Positions 39,452 to 50,347 of a stretch of DNA of 64,000 nucleotides are shown here, in pieces. Both the position numbers and the translations under genes were made by a program. The stretch's first letter is position 1; each line of letters starts with the position of its first letter. Source of the DNA: Echinostoma caproni (lineage: Eukaryota > Platyhelminthes > Trematoda > Plagiorchiida > Echinostomatidae). The notes below the pieces were generated by a model. That model was not told the origin of the DNA. It worked only from the letters and a program-made list of their open reading frames with translations, and ran no database searches. The stretch spans positions 51,445 to 115,444 of the forward strand of contig UZAN01039617.1 in assembly GCA_900618425.1 (NCBI GenBank), written 5' to 3'.

Positions 39452-39600
39452 GGTGGTGGCCAAGTGATAAGTTCACAAAATTGTGACCCGGAAGTCCCGG
39501 TTTCGAACCGTCGCTCATCTTCCCTGCCTTTTCAGTTTACGCCTTATTTGCTATATACACGGCGAATGCACCTGTGAAATTGAATCAAATCCTCCATTAC
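39452..39600 (+). mobile_element. tRNA-derived SINE, variant body
   Basis: The head matches the family (A box tggccaagtga at 39457-39467; B-box region cggtttcgaaccg at 39498-39510, with one inserted T). After the head, the body differs from the other copies: 'cttttcag' and 'acgccttattt' at 39528-39549 instead resemble the right arm of the fold-back at 53775-53790. So the same head may be joined to at least two bodies. Confidence 0.65.
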
Positions 39601-39744
39601 TCACTTGAGATTATGTAATTTGTGGAAACTTTCTCCTTGTTCACAATTAGACTTTTGAGATGCGGCAAAAAAACAGATTTACGATACGCAGAGATGTATG
39701 CATATAAAAGATTGAACTTTTAGCATGTGAATGATGTTACCAGA

Positions 39745-41060
39745 GCTTTTCAAGGTTCATTATGTTACGGATGATGACTGTCTTAGAGTATTTTGGCAAT
39801 AGTATTTTCACGTACTTGTATATGTCTGCGTATGATAGAGTCTGAAAGTTTATCTCTGAGGGTGCCACTGCAATTGGAGATGTTTTAGGCACCTTGCTAG
39901 TGAATAAACCCTTTCTTAACATACTGGGGATAGATCATTAGGAAGCAGTACAACCAGTGTAGACGCACGCATGCCTTCACAAAACGAAAAACCAACTTGT
40001 GGGGAACAGAATAGGAGTGAGAAATATGAAAGCTTTCTAATTTAACAAAATTTGTTTTGAGCATGCGGTGACCATGATAAGATGTGTAATAGTGTAGCGC
40101 AAAGGTATTTTGCCGTTACCGATTTCGGTACGGATTCATGATTGGTAGAGAAGATGGGGAACCTATCTCTGAGGGCTGAATTTGGTACGTCGGTCATAAG
40201 GAAAACCACAACATCCTGACTTTTAGACGCATTCACCGCGAGGGAACGGGACAAGGACCAACTAACAACGTCGTTTAGCTTGTTTTGAGATTATGAATCC
40301 TGTTTAGGGGTGGGTGCTTTGCATCCTGAAGCGATATCATGCACGTTTTTACAACCATTGAATTAATAAGGAGTGGGAAATTGTTTGACACTCAGAGGGA
40401 AAAATTGTACCTTGCAAAACTCCAAAAGTACCCGGGCAAAAAGAATACTTCTTGCCGTTCAGGCACGTGGAATGCCACCTAGCCATGATTTAATCGCGGA
40501 TCTAACTGCCAACGTTTGGATTAACACAACTTTCGGTAATCAGGTTCAGCCATGCTGAATGCGTTTTTATGGTCTGAGAACACCATTCTGACGGTTTTAA
40601 ACTTCCTGTCTACGGCCGAAAGTATTGAGTGGACAAGACAAGCAACGAGATCGAGTGTTGGGCGATATTTAAATTAATGTATTTCATAATCGGCAGACTC
40701 AGTGAAAATCCACGGTAGCGATAAAATGCTCAAATAATTTGAGCATGACTGACGAGCAGTTGATAGGAAGGTACTTCCCAGATTTCCTTTTGGGAAGAGG
40801 ATTTATCTTGGGCAGTCACTAAATATCAGAACCTTTGCCGCCTACCAGATAAACATTGAATCCATTATATAGTGGAGTACCACGGGTGATAGTTTATCCA
40901 GACCATATGTTTTATTCATCTTCTTCTTCCGCAGCTGCTGGATGGCCATGGCAGTTTTGATCATTGGTGGTGGCGTAGACCCGGGGAGGTGTGATATGAC
41001 TGGACACTGAGAAACCAAGCCAAACCTGGAATTGAGTCTTTCAATATCTAGAATAAACAA
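39745..41060 (-). pseudogene. CR1/Jockey-superfamily element, third copy
   Basis: From 41060 downward: GLVSQCPVISHLPG and LRKKKMNKTYGLDKLSPVVL (the 'KxxGxDxLSPxxL' opening of the reverse transcriptase). Near 40425 follows FGVLQGTIFPLSVKQFPTPY, the 'PQGxxLSPxLF' block. Then comes SRSLAVNASKSQDVVVFLMT and KSVTAKYLCATLLHILSW (40042-40254), equivalent to SWSTSRSLLLN...VKYLGVN in copy 24175-25412. The end (39740-39900) reads YTSTRENTIAKIL, matching the last block of the family, but the RHFDSCDRF part is deleted. The block carrying the catalytic aspartates is not seen intact. Strongly decayed. Confidence 0.75.
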
Positions 41061-41299
41061 TTTGGCGAAACAACTGTTTTTTCTTTCTCAAGCCGTATAC
41101 AGATAACATAGGTTAACAGTTAAGTGCAAAACCTACCATGGGTAAGAATTTGTCATGGTCAACTTGCTTTTGTCATTTGATTGGTTTAACTAAGTTACGG
41201 CCTCAATGTGACCGGACGGTGCACACAAGCGGACCTGATCGATCACGGGCCATGAAAGTTGAGCACAGAGGGTCAACTCTTCTATCCTCGTCGCTTCGG

Positions 41300-41990
41300 C
41301 TATTTATAGAGTGCGCAGTTGAACAACCTTGCACCTGGTGTTGGGGACACGATAAATAATTTATGTAATGAATGCTTGGATTGGCCCATTCGGTTTTTCA
41401 CAGGCACCAGGCACTGTTGATGATGAGGATGAATAACGTTGAAGGTGATGTCAGGTTCTATTTGGTGTTCGGTATCGACTAAGTGCGCCACGCTGTAGCT
41501 GTTTATTGATCCGGTTTGTCCTAGTCTTAATCAGCGTGGATGATGCTCTTTGATCTGGGTGGATAGCTTTTGTGCCGGTTGACCAACATAAGATGAATAA
41601 CAAACGCATCTGAGATAATATACAACCATTGATTTGGACAACATCTGTAGTTTATCCGAATTTTGAATGTTGATCATAGGAGAACGTCAAAACACGTACC
41701 GTAATTTGGCAGCGTTGTAGGCATTGTTAGGTTCTCTGTTCAGGCGTCGGACTATGATCTCACTTACGGCAGCGCCTTTAAATGGCAAAGTGATGAAAAA
41801 TTCTTTTTCTCTTACAGTTCGCATGAGAGCTTTTGGTATTTCTTCAATCAGATTTCTNATCCAACACCTCCTCAGAGCAGATTGCCCTCACCCTAGTAGT
41901 CAAGCATTTGACTAAGTTACATTTCTGTTGGATGTTGATGAAACTATTGAAATTGGTGTATTGGCCAGTTCATGTCGGTTTTCGGTACAG
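41300..41990 (-). pseudogene. Penelope-like element: linker and GIY-YIG endonuclease
   Basis: Reading down from 41990: VRKLYRKPT (stop) TGQYTNFNSF, the 'VYRKPTWTGQYTHFQSF' block that follows the reverse transcriptase core. CNLVKCLTTRVRAICSEEVLD is then seen in pieces, followed by EFFITLPFKGAAVSEIIVRR near 41780. After a decayed stretch the GIY-YIG core at 41540-41610 reads SYVGQPAQKLSTQIKEHHPR, and MAHLVDTEHQIEP follows at 41460-41491. The order and spacing equal those of the intact frame at 49107-49787. Stops and frameshifts are present, and one ambiguous base lies at 41858. Confidence 0.8.
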
Positions 41991-42054
41991 CTTACGTACG
42001 ATCCGGATAAGAAACTTAACCCCTAACCTCTGCGCTCATAAGCGTTTGGTTCAG
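41991..42054 (+). pseudogene. Penelope-like element C-terminal tail, opposite strand, cut by gap
   Basis: The plus strand reads IRIRNLTPNLCAHKRLVQ up to the gap, fitting the PLE tail pattern I-R-x-L-x-P-x-L-C-x-x-K. If right, it faces the minus-strand PLE fragment next to it. A minus-strand continuation of that fragment is the alternative reading. Confidence 0.4.
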
Positions 42055-42644
42055 NNNNNNNNNNNNNNNNNNNNNNNNNNNNNNNNNNNNNNNNNNNNNN
42101 NNNNNNNNNNNNNNNNNNNNNNNNNNNNNNNNNNNNNNNNNNNNNNNNNNNNNNNNNNNNNNNNNNNNNNNNNNNNNNNNNNNNNNNNNNNNNNNNNNNN
42201 NNNNNNNNNNNNNNNNNNNNNNNNNNNNNNNNNNNNNNNNNNNNNNNNNNNNNNNNNNNNNNNNNNNNNNNNNNNNNNNNNNNNNNNNNNNNNNNNNNNN
42301 NNNNNNNNNNNNNNNNNNNNNNNNNNNNNNNNNNNNNNNNNNNNNNNNNNNNNNNNNNNNNNNNNNNNNNNNNNNNNNNNNNNNNNNNNNNNNNNNNNNN
42401 NNNNNNNNNNNNNNNNNNNNNNNNNNNNNNNNNNNNNNNNNNNNNNNNNNNNNNNNNNNNNNNNNNNNNNNNNNNNNNNNNNNNNNNNNNNNNNNNNNNN
42501 NNNNNNNNNNNNNNNNNNNNNNNNNNNNNNNNNNNNNNNNNNNNNNNNNNNNNNNNNNNNNNNNNNNNNNNNNNNNNNNNNNNNNNNNNNNNNNNNNNNN
42601 NNNNNNNNNNNNNNNNNNNNNNNNNNNNNNNNNNNNNNNNNNNN
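42055..42644. other. Assembly gap (590 N)
   Basis: Unresolved bases between PLE sequence and SINE-bearing sequence. Frames across it are artefacts. Confidence 0.99.
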
Positions 42645-43076
42645 TGTCGTCAAATTTTCCAGCTAGAGAACACATGTCGCCTGTTAAAATGAGAGGAGTT
42701 TTCATTTTTCTGGTAAAGCACTACCCGCGACCGAGCCGCTAACATGTGCGATGTTTTGTGCGTCCGCTGTCTTGGGTTTCGATAACCCATATGAAATTAT
42801 TTCGCAATTTGTTGGTATAATTCACAAATGTGCCATTTGCGCATTCGCATATAAAGATTTTGTAAACATGCTCGTGCAGTTAACCTAGATGCTCTTGAAA
42901 TTGATCAAGATGCGATTGATGATAAATAATTCTGCAAGAATTTGCAATATAATTTTTGAGTTAATTTGCAGTATCGACTTTACCCGGAATTGTGAAGTGC
43001 GTACGTGAATAAACCTCGCCACCACAGTACACGACAATGGAATAGATTGCACTTGAATGATAATCGAATTCAGCAG
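42645..43076. other. No gene recognised
   Basis: Nothing recognised between the gap and the SINE copy. Confidence 0.45.
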
Positions 43077-43249
43077 TCAAATGGTTGAGATCATCTAAAC
43101 CTCAACGCGAAATTCCCGCCAGCATCACCAGAACCACCGACCATCTTTACCAGTTCTGTTTTTCTCTCTAGACAGCGTGCGTTTGGCCGCAGTCCTTCCG
43201 ATTGAAATTCAAGCGTATATTTTCATACTTCATAAATAAAAAATGTAAA
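43077..43249 (+). mobile_element. tRNA-derived SINE, diverged copy
   Basis: The tail half is clear: 'gcgtttggccgcagtccttcc', here seen as tttggccgcagtcc, then gattgaaattcaagcg and cataaataaaaaatg. The head is eroded (aaatggttgagatcatc in place of the A-box region, and no B box). Orientation is plus, as for the other three copies of the same head and tail. Confidence 0.6.
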
Positions 43250-44299
43250 ATATCATTATAAAATGTGGCGGAGTGGTAAGCGGTGAAGTCTTATTTGGGC
43301 GGATCAGGTAGTTTACGGAATATTTGGCACGAAACCAGCAAAGAAGTGCGGGTTTAGGTTACTGTCTTTTGGCCGTTCCTGTGGATAAAAGAGCAGAATA
43401 AACATTGTAATGTACAGAAGAAATTAAAGTGGAAGCTAGAGAATTGCTGTGTACTGGGGTTGCAAGAATATTGGGTATATGCACGAGCTCCGCAGCATAC
43501 AAAGCACTTATTATTTCATCACTATCCGAGGTCCATTTTCTGCAGCTGGATCGTTTGAGTTGCCAACTTTGGACGTTNCTGATGATGTATATGCTGAAAC
43601 TAGAATTACTGATTTAATCTCGTGTTCCCGATTCGAGCTGCCTTGGATGATGTTGTGATTGGTTTAGGAGAAGAAAATTTTGTTCGTGCGTGCCTGCGTG
43701 TATGAGTGGTAAGAAATTATATCGTAGCACGTTTTGCATGATCAAGGGGTCAAAGGGCTATTGGTTGCATCGCAGATGACAGGAGATTAGAGTCTGTGAA
43801 GAGTTTTGTGATGTGGCGAGATCTAATGCTGTACGTCTGTGTGCATGGGTGCGTGTTTGGTGAATTGGCTGCTCGGTTGGTTGTATAGCTGACAACCAGT
43901 GAACTGAGAATTTAACCCCGTCCGCTGCACTGATGCAATTCGGATCACTGTTACGGTTAATGACTCAGTAGTTAATCATTCGCTACGAGATCTGAAACCA
44001 TCTTTTTCAGTAATCGGATTCTTGAAGTCTATAGTGTCTCCTAGAAATGAAATGCAGAGAGAAAACTAAGTCCCCATTAAGGGACCTAAGCTCTGACCAA
44101 TTTTTTTGGAGTATCATGTTCGACTGCGTGGTTCTTTAGCTGTCGAGTTATTCTTCAAAAGTACTTGGCTGGAAATGACACAGTTACCTAGTAATTGAGA
44201 TTCGATTGATAGTTTTTGGGTTATTTTCCCTAAGTCGCATTAATGGTGCATACGGGAATGTTGGTTACCCGAAATACGACGAGTATACAGAAACCGTTC
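43250..44299. other. No gene recognised
   Basis: A box-like tggcggagtgg occurs at 43265-43275 but no B box follows at tRNA spacing. One ambiguous base lies at 43578. Short frames only. Confidence 0.4.
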
Positions 44300-44935
44300 G
44301 TTATTCCTTGAATATTCTGTGGTGATAAGGTCTAACACTGACTAACTGACTTCTGTGAAGTTCTGAGGATCTAGCTGATTTTCTGCGGAAAACCTGGCTG
44401 ATACCCGTTAACGGTAAACTCTCTTGTGACCAATTGAAGTTCTTTGCATTTGTCCATTTTGTTTCAGACCAACTGGTTCGAAGGTTGGTGACCACAGTAA
44501 ACTTCTGATTTATGGGGTAGTCAGAGGAGTAGAACAAATATCTGCTAGTTTCTGTTGGCGTTTTGTATATGGATATTGATAAGTCACCTACATCATTTAG
44601 GATTACTTAGCAGTCTAAGAGGTTACTTCTCTTTTCATGATTTGCAACGGCAAATTTAACATTATTGTGGAAGCAGTTGATGAAATGTCTAAACGGTTCT
44701 ACAAAATACTTCTTATCGACTGAAAAGGAATCGTCTACATATCCTCCCCAGATGCTTTGCGAATTGGGCTTGATTCCAGTATTCCCTTTTTCAGGCCTTT
44801 CCATGAAGATGTTCGCCACAATGGGTGAGATTGGAGAACCCATTGACACTCCATCGGTTTCTGGATATCAAGTTCCAGCATAAATGAAAGACGAAGATTC
44901 CAGACATGTGGAAGTAGCCGTATTAATTTGTTCTA
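44300..44935 (-). pseudogene. Penelope-like element: reverse transcriptase core
   Basis: Upstream end: CLESSSFIYAGT, then a stop and YPETDGVSMGSPISPIVANI (44820-44900), the 'QTDGVAMGSPLGPLxANxFM' block. WGGYVDDSFSV near 44735-44765 holds the catalytic YVDD box with both aspartates, and FRHFINCFHNNVKFAV with NLLDC follows as the 'FT.E.E....PFLD' region. After a stop, DLSISIYKTPTETSRYLFYS and DYPINQKFTVVTNLRTSW (44420-44560) match the 'VYRKPT.T.RYL..SSHHP..HK' block. So this is the palm and thumb of a PLE, with only a few stops. The GIY-YIG part is absent on its 3' side. Confidence 0.85.
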
Positions 44936-46984
44936 TATCGATTGTCTTTTTCGCTGGGGAAAGTGATATCTGATGGGGTATGCAAGAAATTCTTCAGTGT
45001 GTATATTGGCTACAAGAGAAAAAATGTGTAACTTACAGGACACTCAGACTCGTCCAATTTATTGCATCTCAGTTTATGAGTACACGGATTCGAGGCTTCA
45101 ATGCAGTGTTCATTAAAGTTATGAAGGCTGAAGGCTTTAAAATGCCGGTGAGGTGTTTCGAAATAGTATAGCTGGAACCTTTGAATAATCAATTATAAAT
45201 TGTAAGGGAACATCTGCTTTGTGAATTCAGTACGTTTGTAAGCAGCACGCAGATACCATGTTTTGATGTTTTTGCATAGAGGGGCGAGGTTTTAATCTTA
45301 TTGAATTGAAATAACTGAAACTGATTGCACGCTGTCCCTAGATTTTTACACCCTTTGGTTTTACATTTGTGAATTCTCTCCTCCTACTAAAGGTGTCAAA
45401 TGTTTTTTAGATTTTCTGGTTTGCTCTATAAGAACGACTGTTGTGGTTTTCAGTTTATCGAAGCTGCGTACAGCAATTCAAGCTTTCCTATGCTTTGGTG
45501 CGAGTACTTCTACTTTAGGTCAAATGTCCGTGCACCTGGCTGAATCTCTCGATCTTCTCAGAGATTTCAATGAATTGGAATTCGCTATTTTTCTTTGAAC
45601 GCTTCAAGAGACATGCTAATATGCAGATTCTTAAACATTGTTCATTGTATATCGAGCATGAGGTAAATGATTAGAGCAAATGTATCCGCAATGTTCTGTT
45701 CACTCAGCTGGTAAGAGTATCTGGTATGCGTCATCCGAGTCAGCCTAATTGTTATACACCACGTATGAATTAGGTGACGGTGTTGGCATTTCCGTATCAA
45801 GGAGTCTTCTCAAAACAATACGATATTGCGGAATTGTTCTGGTGAGTTTTGCTTTACCTATTTACTTTGGATACAGTTGAGCTCAGAAAACTAGAAAATT
45901 GATCCGGTTTTTCGATGAGTTATGGGAACAAGTAATTTGGACGACTGAACCAGAGTCACTAAAGAACAAAATTTAGCTCTCCTTGCCCAATTCGGAAGCT
46001 TGTGACATACATGTGTGCCGGAGAGGTTTTTAGCTTTCCAGAGTTTGTTTCGTTTCCATAGTGGAACTTCATTCAAAAGCACACAAAATGGAGGTATGTT
46101 AAATAACCGAATCATTTTAACAATGCCTTCAAACTGTTGGTTATTCATCGATCGTGTCGCTCTGTGATTTGGGGGTTTATTTCGAGGGTCATTTACGGGA
46201 TTTAAACAGTTGATATATTGCATCATTGACAAATTATTCATATATAACGTACAATTCCCCCTTTCAACCTGGAATATAATAACGATTATCATGACAACGA
46301 CCAGTGATCGTGTGTGTTTGCACCACCGATTTTTTATTGGTTAAAGCCCCGTCTCACAAGTCGACAGTACAGTAGTATAATTAACGAAAAATAAGGCAAC
46401 ACAACATTATGATCGTTTGTTTTTCAATTTTTCACGTCTGTACACTCAGCGTCATGCTACGTCCCAGCTTTGAGAAGCCGCGTTTTAGAATGTTCCCAGT
46501 TTTTTGCAAACACAATCACATCAGAACTAATGTGTGACTGTATGTCTGAATTCAACTTCAAATAAACACTAGATAATCATAAAGTAAGGGGAAAGTTAGC
46601 GGAATATGCATAGCCTATGTCGATCGTGTTTATTTCTTCGATAATATCGCAAGCGATTTCTCCTACCAGTCCAGATCACAAACTCCCTTAAAGATGTGGC
46701 GCAAATTCTAGAATTCCATCGCTTCTTTGAATCGCTCAGGGGTGCAATATAACAGGAAATTTGGCGCAACAATTCAAACTGTCTTGTCGGATTGGAACGG
46801 TTCGCTCACAGGACGCACTTTACGAGTACAACATCAAGGCTTTAGATCTGGAGGGTCTCGGTCAATGATGGAACTCCCTAGTGCCCAAAATGTACGGTTT
46901 TTTTCATCTGAATTTAAACTTAAGACTGAACCGCTAGCGAGCGGTGTATCCGAACATAAATCGATTCGCCATCGACGTGATCAC
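44936..46984. other. No gene recognised; possible PLE N-terminal debris at left
   Basis: The stretch 44936-45200 may continue the PLE upstream of its palm region (HTPSDITFPSEKDN on the minus strand) but is not decisive. The 133-codon minus frame at 45891-46292 has no known motif. Confidence 0.35.
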
Positions 46985-47290
46985 ATTCAACATAGCTTGG
47001 TGCGCAGTAACCCGACCGACGAACAATGCAGTGGTTTCTTGGGCATACTGTTCTACTGTGAAAGATATTAATGAAGAAAAATTGTAATCTGCTGCGGGAA
47101 CACATAAGATTCATTTTTTAGATATCTTGATTTCAAAGGGCACTGCAAAGTGCCTTTGGATGCCAGTTAGCCATTACTTGTTGAAGTGCGACACAAAAGT
47201 ATTCACTCATTACAATTACCTTTCCATTAAGCGAGTGGTCGCATGCATGGAAGCGGCAAGTTCTCCTTATATTAGTTTCCGTTTCACCGC
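46985..47290 (+). pseudogene. Penelope-like element: small reverse transcriptase fragment
   Basis: The plus strand around 47103-47280 reads IRFIFLDILISKGTAKCLWM, then (after disruption) THYNYLSIKRVVACMEAASS. These fit the PLE blocks 'IxFLDILISRxxxxLxTxVYRKPTHTD' and 'SHHPLSxKRxVVxxLxxRA'. The Tyr-Arg-Lys-Pro-Thr box is missing. It is the only other PLE piece on the plus strand besides the tail at 41991-42054. Confidence 0.5.
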
Positions 47291-48849
47291 TTACTGACCA
47301 TATATAGAGATATATGTTTATCATTCAAATAGAAGCGATTACATTTTGAATCTGTCCTTGAAAACTAAAAGCTCTTTGATTAAACTACGATATTCATACA
47401 TCCGGCATAATGTTTAATGACAAAAATAACGACGTATAATCTGGTCCTCTTGGTATACCAGAAGAGAATAAGTGTGATCGGTGTACTATTGAGCACTAAC
47501 AACAAGAATGCTATAAATAGCGTTTGACTTCTATTCGATCAATTGAACATCAAAGCAAATGTTGCGCTACATCATGCTCCCCGTGTACACCCTCATTCAA
47601 CCTTCCTTTTCACCACTGCTTTGGCTGGATACATCCGTTTGCTCATTACTTGGGTAATCTTTTATTTTTGGAAAATATGTTATGACCTTGGATGATAATG
47701 AGTTTCGGAAACGCGTCTGTTACACGCACAAAAATCACTATTCACATTATCTGTTCAACCTAATGATCTATTTGTTTTCTTTGAAATTGAGTCTCACAAA
47801 TACAAGTCTTTCACAGTTCCCGAAACAACTTTTACCGAACTGTTCACATGATGACCGTCCATAGCAATAAAAAGTTTTCAGAGAATCTAAATTATTAACT
47901 TTTAAAGCCGCGCGCTCATTATTTTGCTTATTGGCTTTTAGTGCCCGGTTAATTGCACACAAAACCAAAAATGTAGATAAAAGTGATAGAAATCTCCATA
48001 ATGACCGGAAAGGAGGTTTCGGCTCCGAACCCGGATCCTCGCAGTTCACTTCCCGGTGGGAGCAACAAGTATGCAAGGCTAAACAGGACGAAACCGATAG
48101 TCAATGCTCTCTGTGTCGGTCATCACAAAGCTGTCTATCGCATGGCATTCTAGTCAGGAATCAATGATCTCCGAAGAAGTGGGACGCACACCCAAGATCA
48201 TTAATATTTTCCGGTGCCTGTGAAAAAAACGAATGGGCTAGTCCCGACATTCGCCTTCTAAACTCAATAATACATAGATTAATATTTCATAGTCCGTAAA
48301 CAGCTTTATTTGTGAACGAATGTTGACGCTCTCGATTGCTGACCACTGATCAATCAGTTTGAACGAAAAATACTAGTCTTATCTCGAATTGGACGACTAA
48401 ATGAGTTACGTGAAATTAAGCGCGGTGGTAGCCGTACCCTTGTTTGATTAACGCTCCAATAGCATTTGCGCGGTAAGAATACAAGACTAGACACCCACAT
48501 GCTCAACAGTGTACTGCCACCGGAAAACCGAATCCACAAGTTTATCTCCATTTCTGTAGAGCTGAGGAAGTTGATCTTACCGATTGATAGTTGTCCAACT
48601 ATGTTCAAAATTTACCCAGGGAGCCTAAACTCGTCAAAGGAGTCCACTGTAGACAGTCTCAGAAACGCTATGTGCTCCAATATTGTTGAGGACACATTTA
48701 GGATGATCCAAACCACCGGATAGTGACCTATTTTCGAAACACTGAAGTAAGGGAACGTAACCGGACACATAACCACAACATCAAATTAATCCGTGACCGT
48801 GTCATCCAACATATTCAGTACCGAGCAAAAATGGTGGGCAAACATTTGA
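47291..48849. other. No gene recognised
   Basis: Plus frame of 85 codons at 48466-48723 and minus frame of 102 codons at 47768-48076 have no known domain. Confidence 0.4.
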
Positions 48850-49790
48850 GATGAAAGGCCAAACAATATAGCGAAGAAGCTTGTTTTTGTAACTTCGTCT
48901 TCAGGCCTTAACAGTTATATGTGCGTGTTTATATCTAATGTAGAAATAAATGTGATTGGATCATAGAGGTTAAGTATGAACATGCAACAATGTCTATCAA
49001 GTTTAACCAGAACGAGTGGATAAAATGGGGACAGTGGGCGAATGGAAGGGGAAGACAAAGGTCAATTCTGGAATTTTCGGTGACCTTTCTTCTCACGGTC
49101 CATTTGTCACGCCAATTGATGTTTCCGAACTTGCTTCAGTTTTTTGGGGGGTACTTTGTAGATGACTTTGAGTGCATCGTTGTCTGGCTGCTGCCCGATA
49201 TCCGCGAAGTGGGCCATGATAGCACTGGTTATTGTTTTCTTGCAATTCGTCCTCAGCCAAGCCCGTTTATGTTCTCCGATCCTTTGGGAGAGCTGCCTCA
49301 TCGTTCGTCCGACATAACTTGCCGAACATCTGCAAGTGAAGGAATAAGTAATCATAGATGAGGAGAGGATGGATAGCTTATCGTTGAGGTTTGTGCAGAG
49401 TTGAGGACGGCTTGTAAATATCAAAAGTAGAGTGGCGGCTGGAAATGTTCGTGCAATAGCTTCCTCCAGAGGTCTTCTTAGTATATCACCACTGGAAACT
49501 CCTTTGAACGGGAGCTGCAAGAATAGTTCTTTCTTTTTGACTGTGCTTGGTTTAGGCATTGTGGGCTTTTCTACGAGGTTCTTCTCAATGAATCGCTGTG
49601 GGTATCCGTTATTTAGAAATGTAGATTTGATGAATCTAAGTTCTTCCTCCACTAGCTCCTTGGAGTAGATCATTCGAGTTCTCAAGGCCAGACGTTGGAC
49701 TAAGTTTCGTTTAAATTTGATTGAGACGAAACTTTGAAAATGGGTGTATTGGGCGATCCATGTTGGTTTTCGAAAATACATAATCAACCG
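48850..49790 (-). pseudogene. Penelope-like element: intact post-RT linker and GIY-YIG endonuclease frame
   Basis: The 226-codon frame at 49107-49787 is uninterrupted. Residues 4-20 are YFRKPTWIAQYTHFQSF, the junction after the reverse transcriptase thumb. Residues 50-75 (LRFIKSTFLNNGYPQRFIEK) and 85-110 (KKKELFLQLPFKG) are the conserved linker. The GIY-YIG core lies at residues 145-175: YSFTCRCSASYVGRTMRQLS followed by QRIGEHKRAWL, with the second Tyr, Arg and a later Glu-His kept. SAIMAHFADIG and LKVIYKVPP end it. A homopolymer at 49141-49150 probably caused the early stop after RKHQLA; the family tail is missing. The start Met is not the true start, since the fragment lacks the reverse transcriptase. 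At 48875-48900 the minus strand has cctgaagacgaag, a PLE-end-like string. Confidence 0.9.
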
Positions 49791-50206
49791 GACCTGTCAA
49801 AAACACGTTCAATTTCATCATGCCTAGTCCCGATCAAAAATGATTTAAAATAAAAGTCAAAATCGTATTATCCTCTTTTGTAAAAATTAATTTTGCTGCC
49901 TGAAAATTGTTAGTCGTGAGATAAATACTCTGCATCCTTACGATGAAAAAGTCATAATTAACGGAACTATGCGGAAGCGAACAACGTGGTTTGTGCTAAA
50001 CGTTCAGGAATGGGAACCGTCGAATCTCTTCCCTCGCTCTTTAGGGTGAAATTTACGTTTGAGTGCTCTGAAGTGATTACTTTCTCAAAGATGAGCAGAA
50101 TAACATCGTCATCGATAAACACACAGAATATTATAAATATATCACACGAGATCCATGGATGGAACGAATGTCACTGAAAAACTTTGGCATGGTGTTCATG
50201 ATTATT
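49791..50206. other. No gene recognised
   Basis: Spacer between the PLE fragment and the inverted repeat. No clear block is seen. Confidence 0.45.
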
Positions 50207-50347
50207 GAGGAAATTAGCTTGTCTTATCCACGACGAATGGAAACCAAAACACAAAGGCTTTGGTGACAACGTTTCGACCCTCTTGGAAGACCTTTTTCAA
50301 GTTGACTTGGTTTTCATTTGTCGTGGCTAGGAGAAGCTATTTTCCTC
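50207..50347. repeat. Inverted repeat with 41-nt arms and PLE-type motif in the loop
   Basis: Arm 50207-50247 pairs with arm 50307-50347 at about 35 of 41 positions. The 59-nt loop contains acaacgtttcgaccctcttggaa and then gacctttttcaag (split: acaacgtttcgacc, gacctttttcaag). On the minus strand this gives GGTCGAAACGT, like the 3' core of PLE hammerheads (GAA plus ACGUY); the 5' core would be CTTGAAA rather than CUGANGA. Position, 420 bases from the PLE fragment's broken 5' side, and content suggest a PLE terminal unit. Confidence 0.7.
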
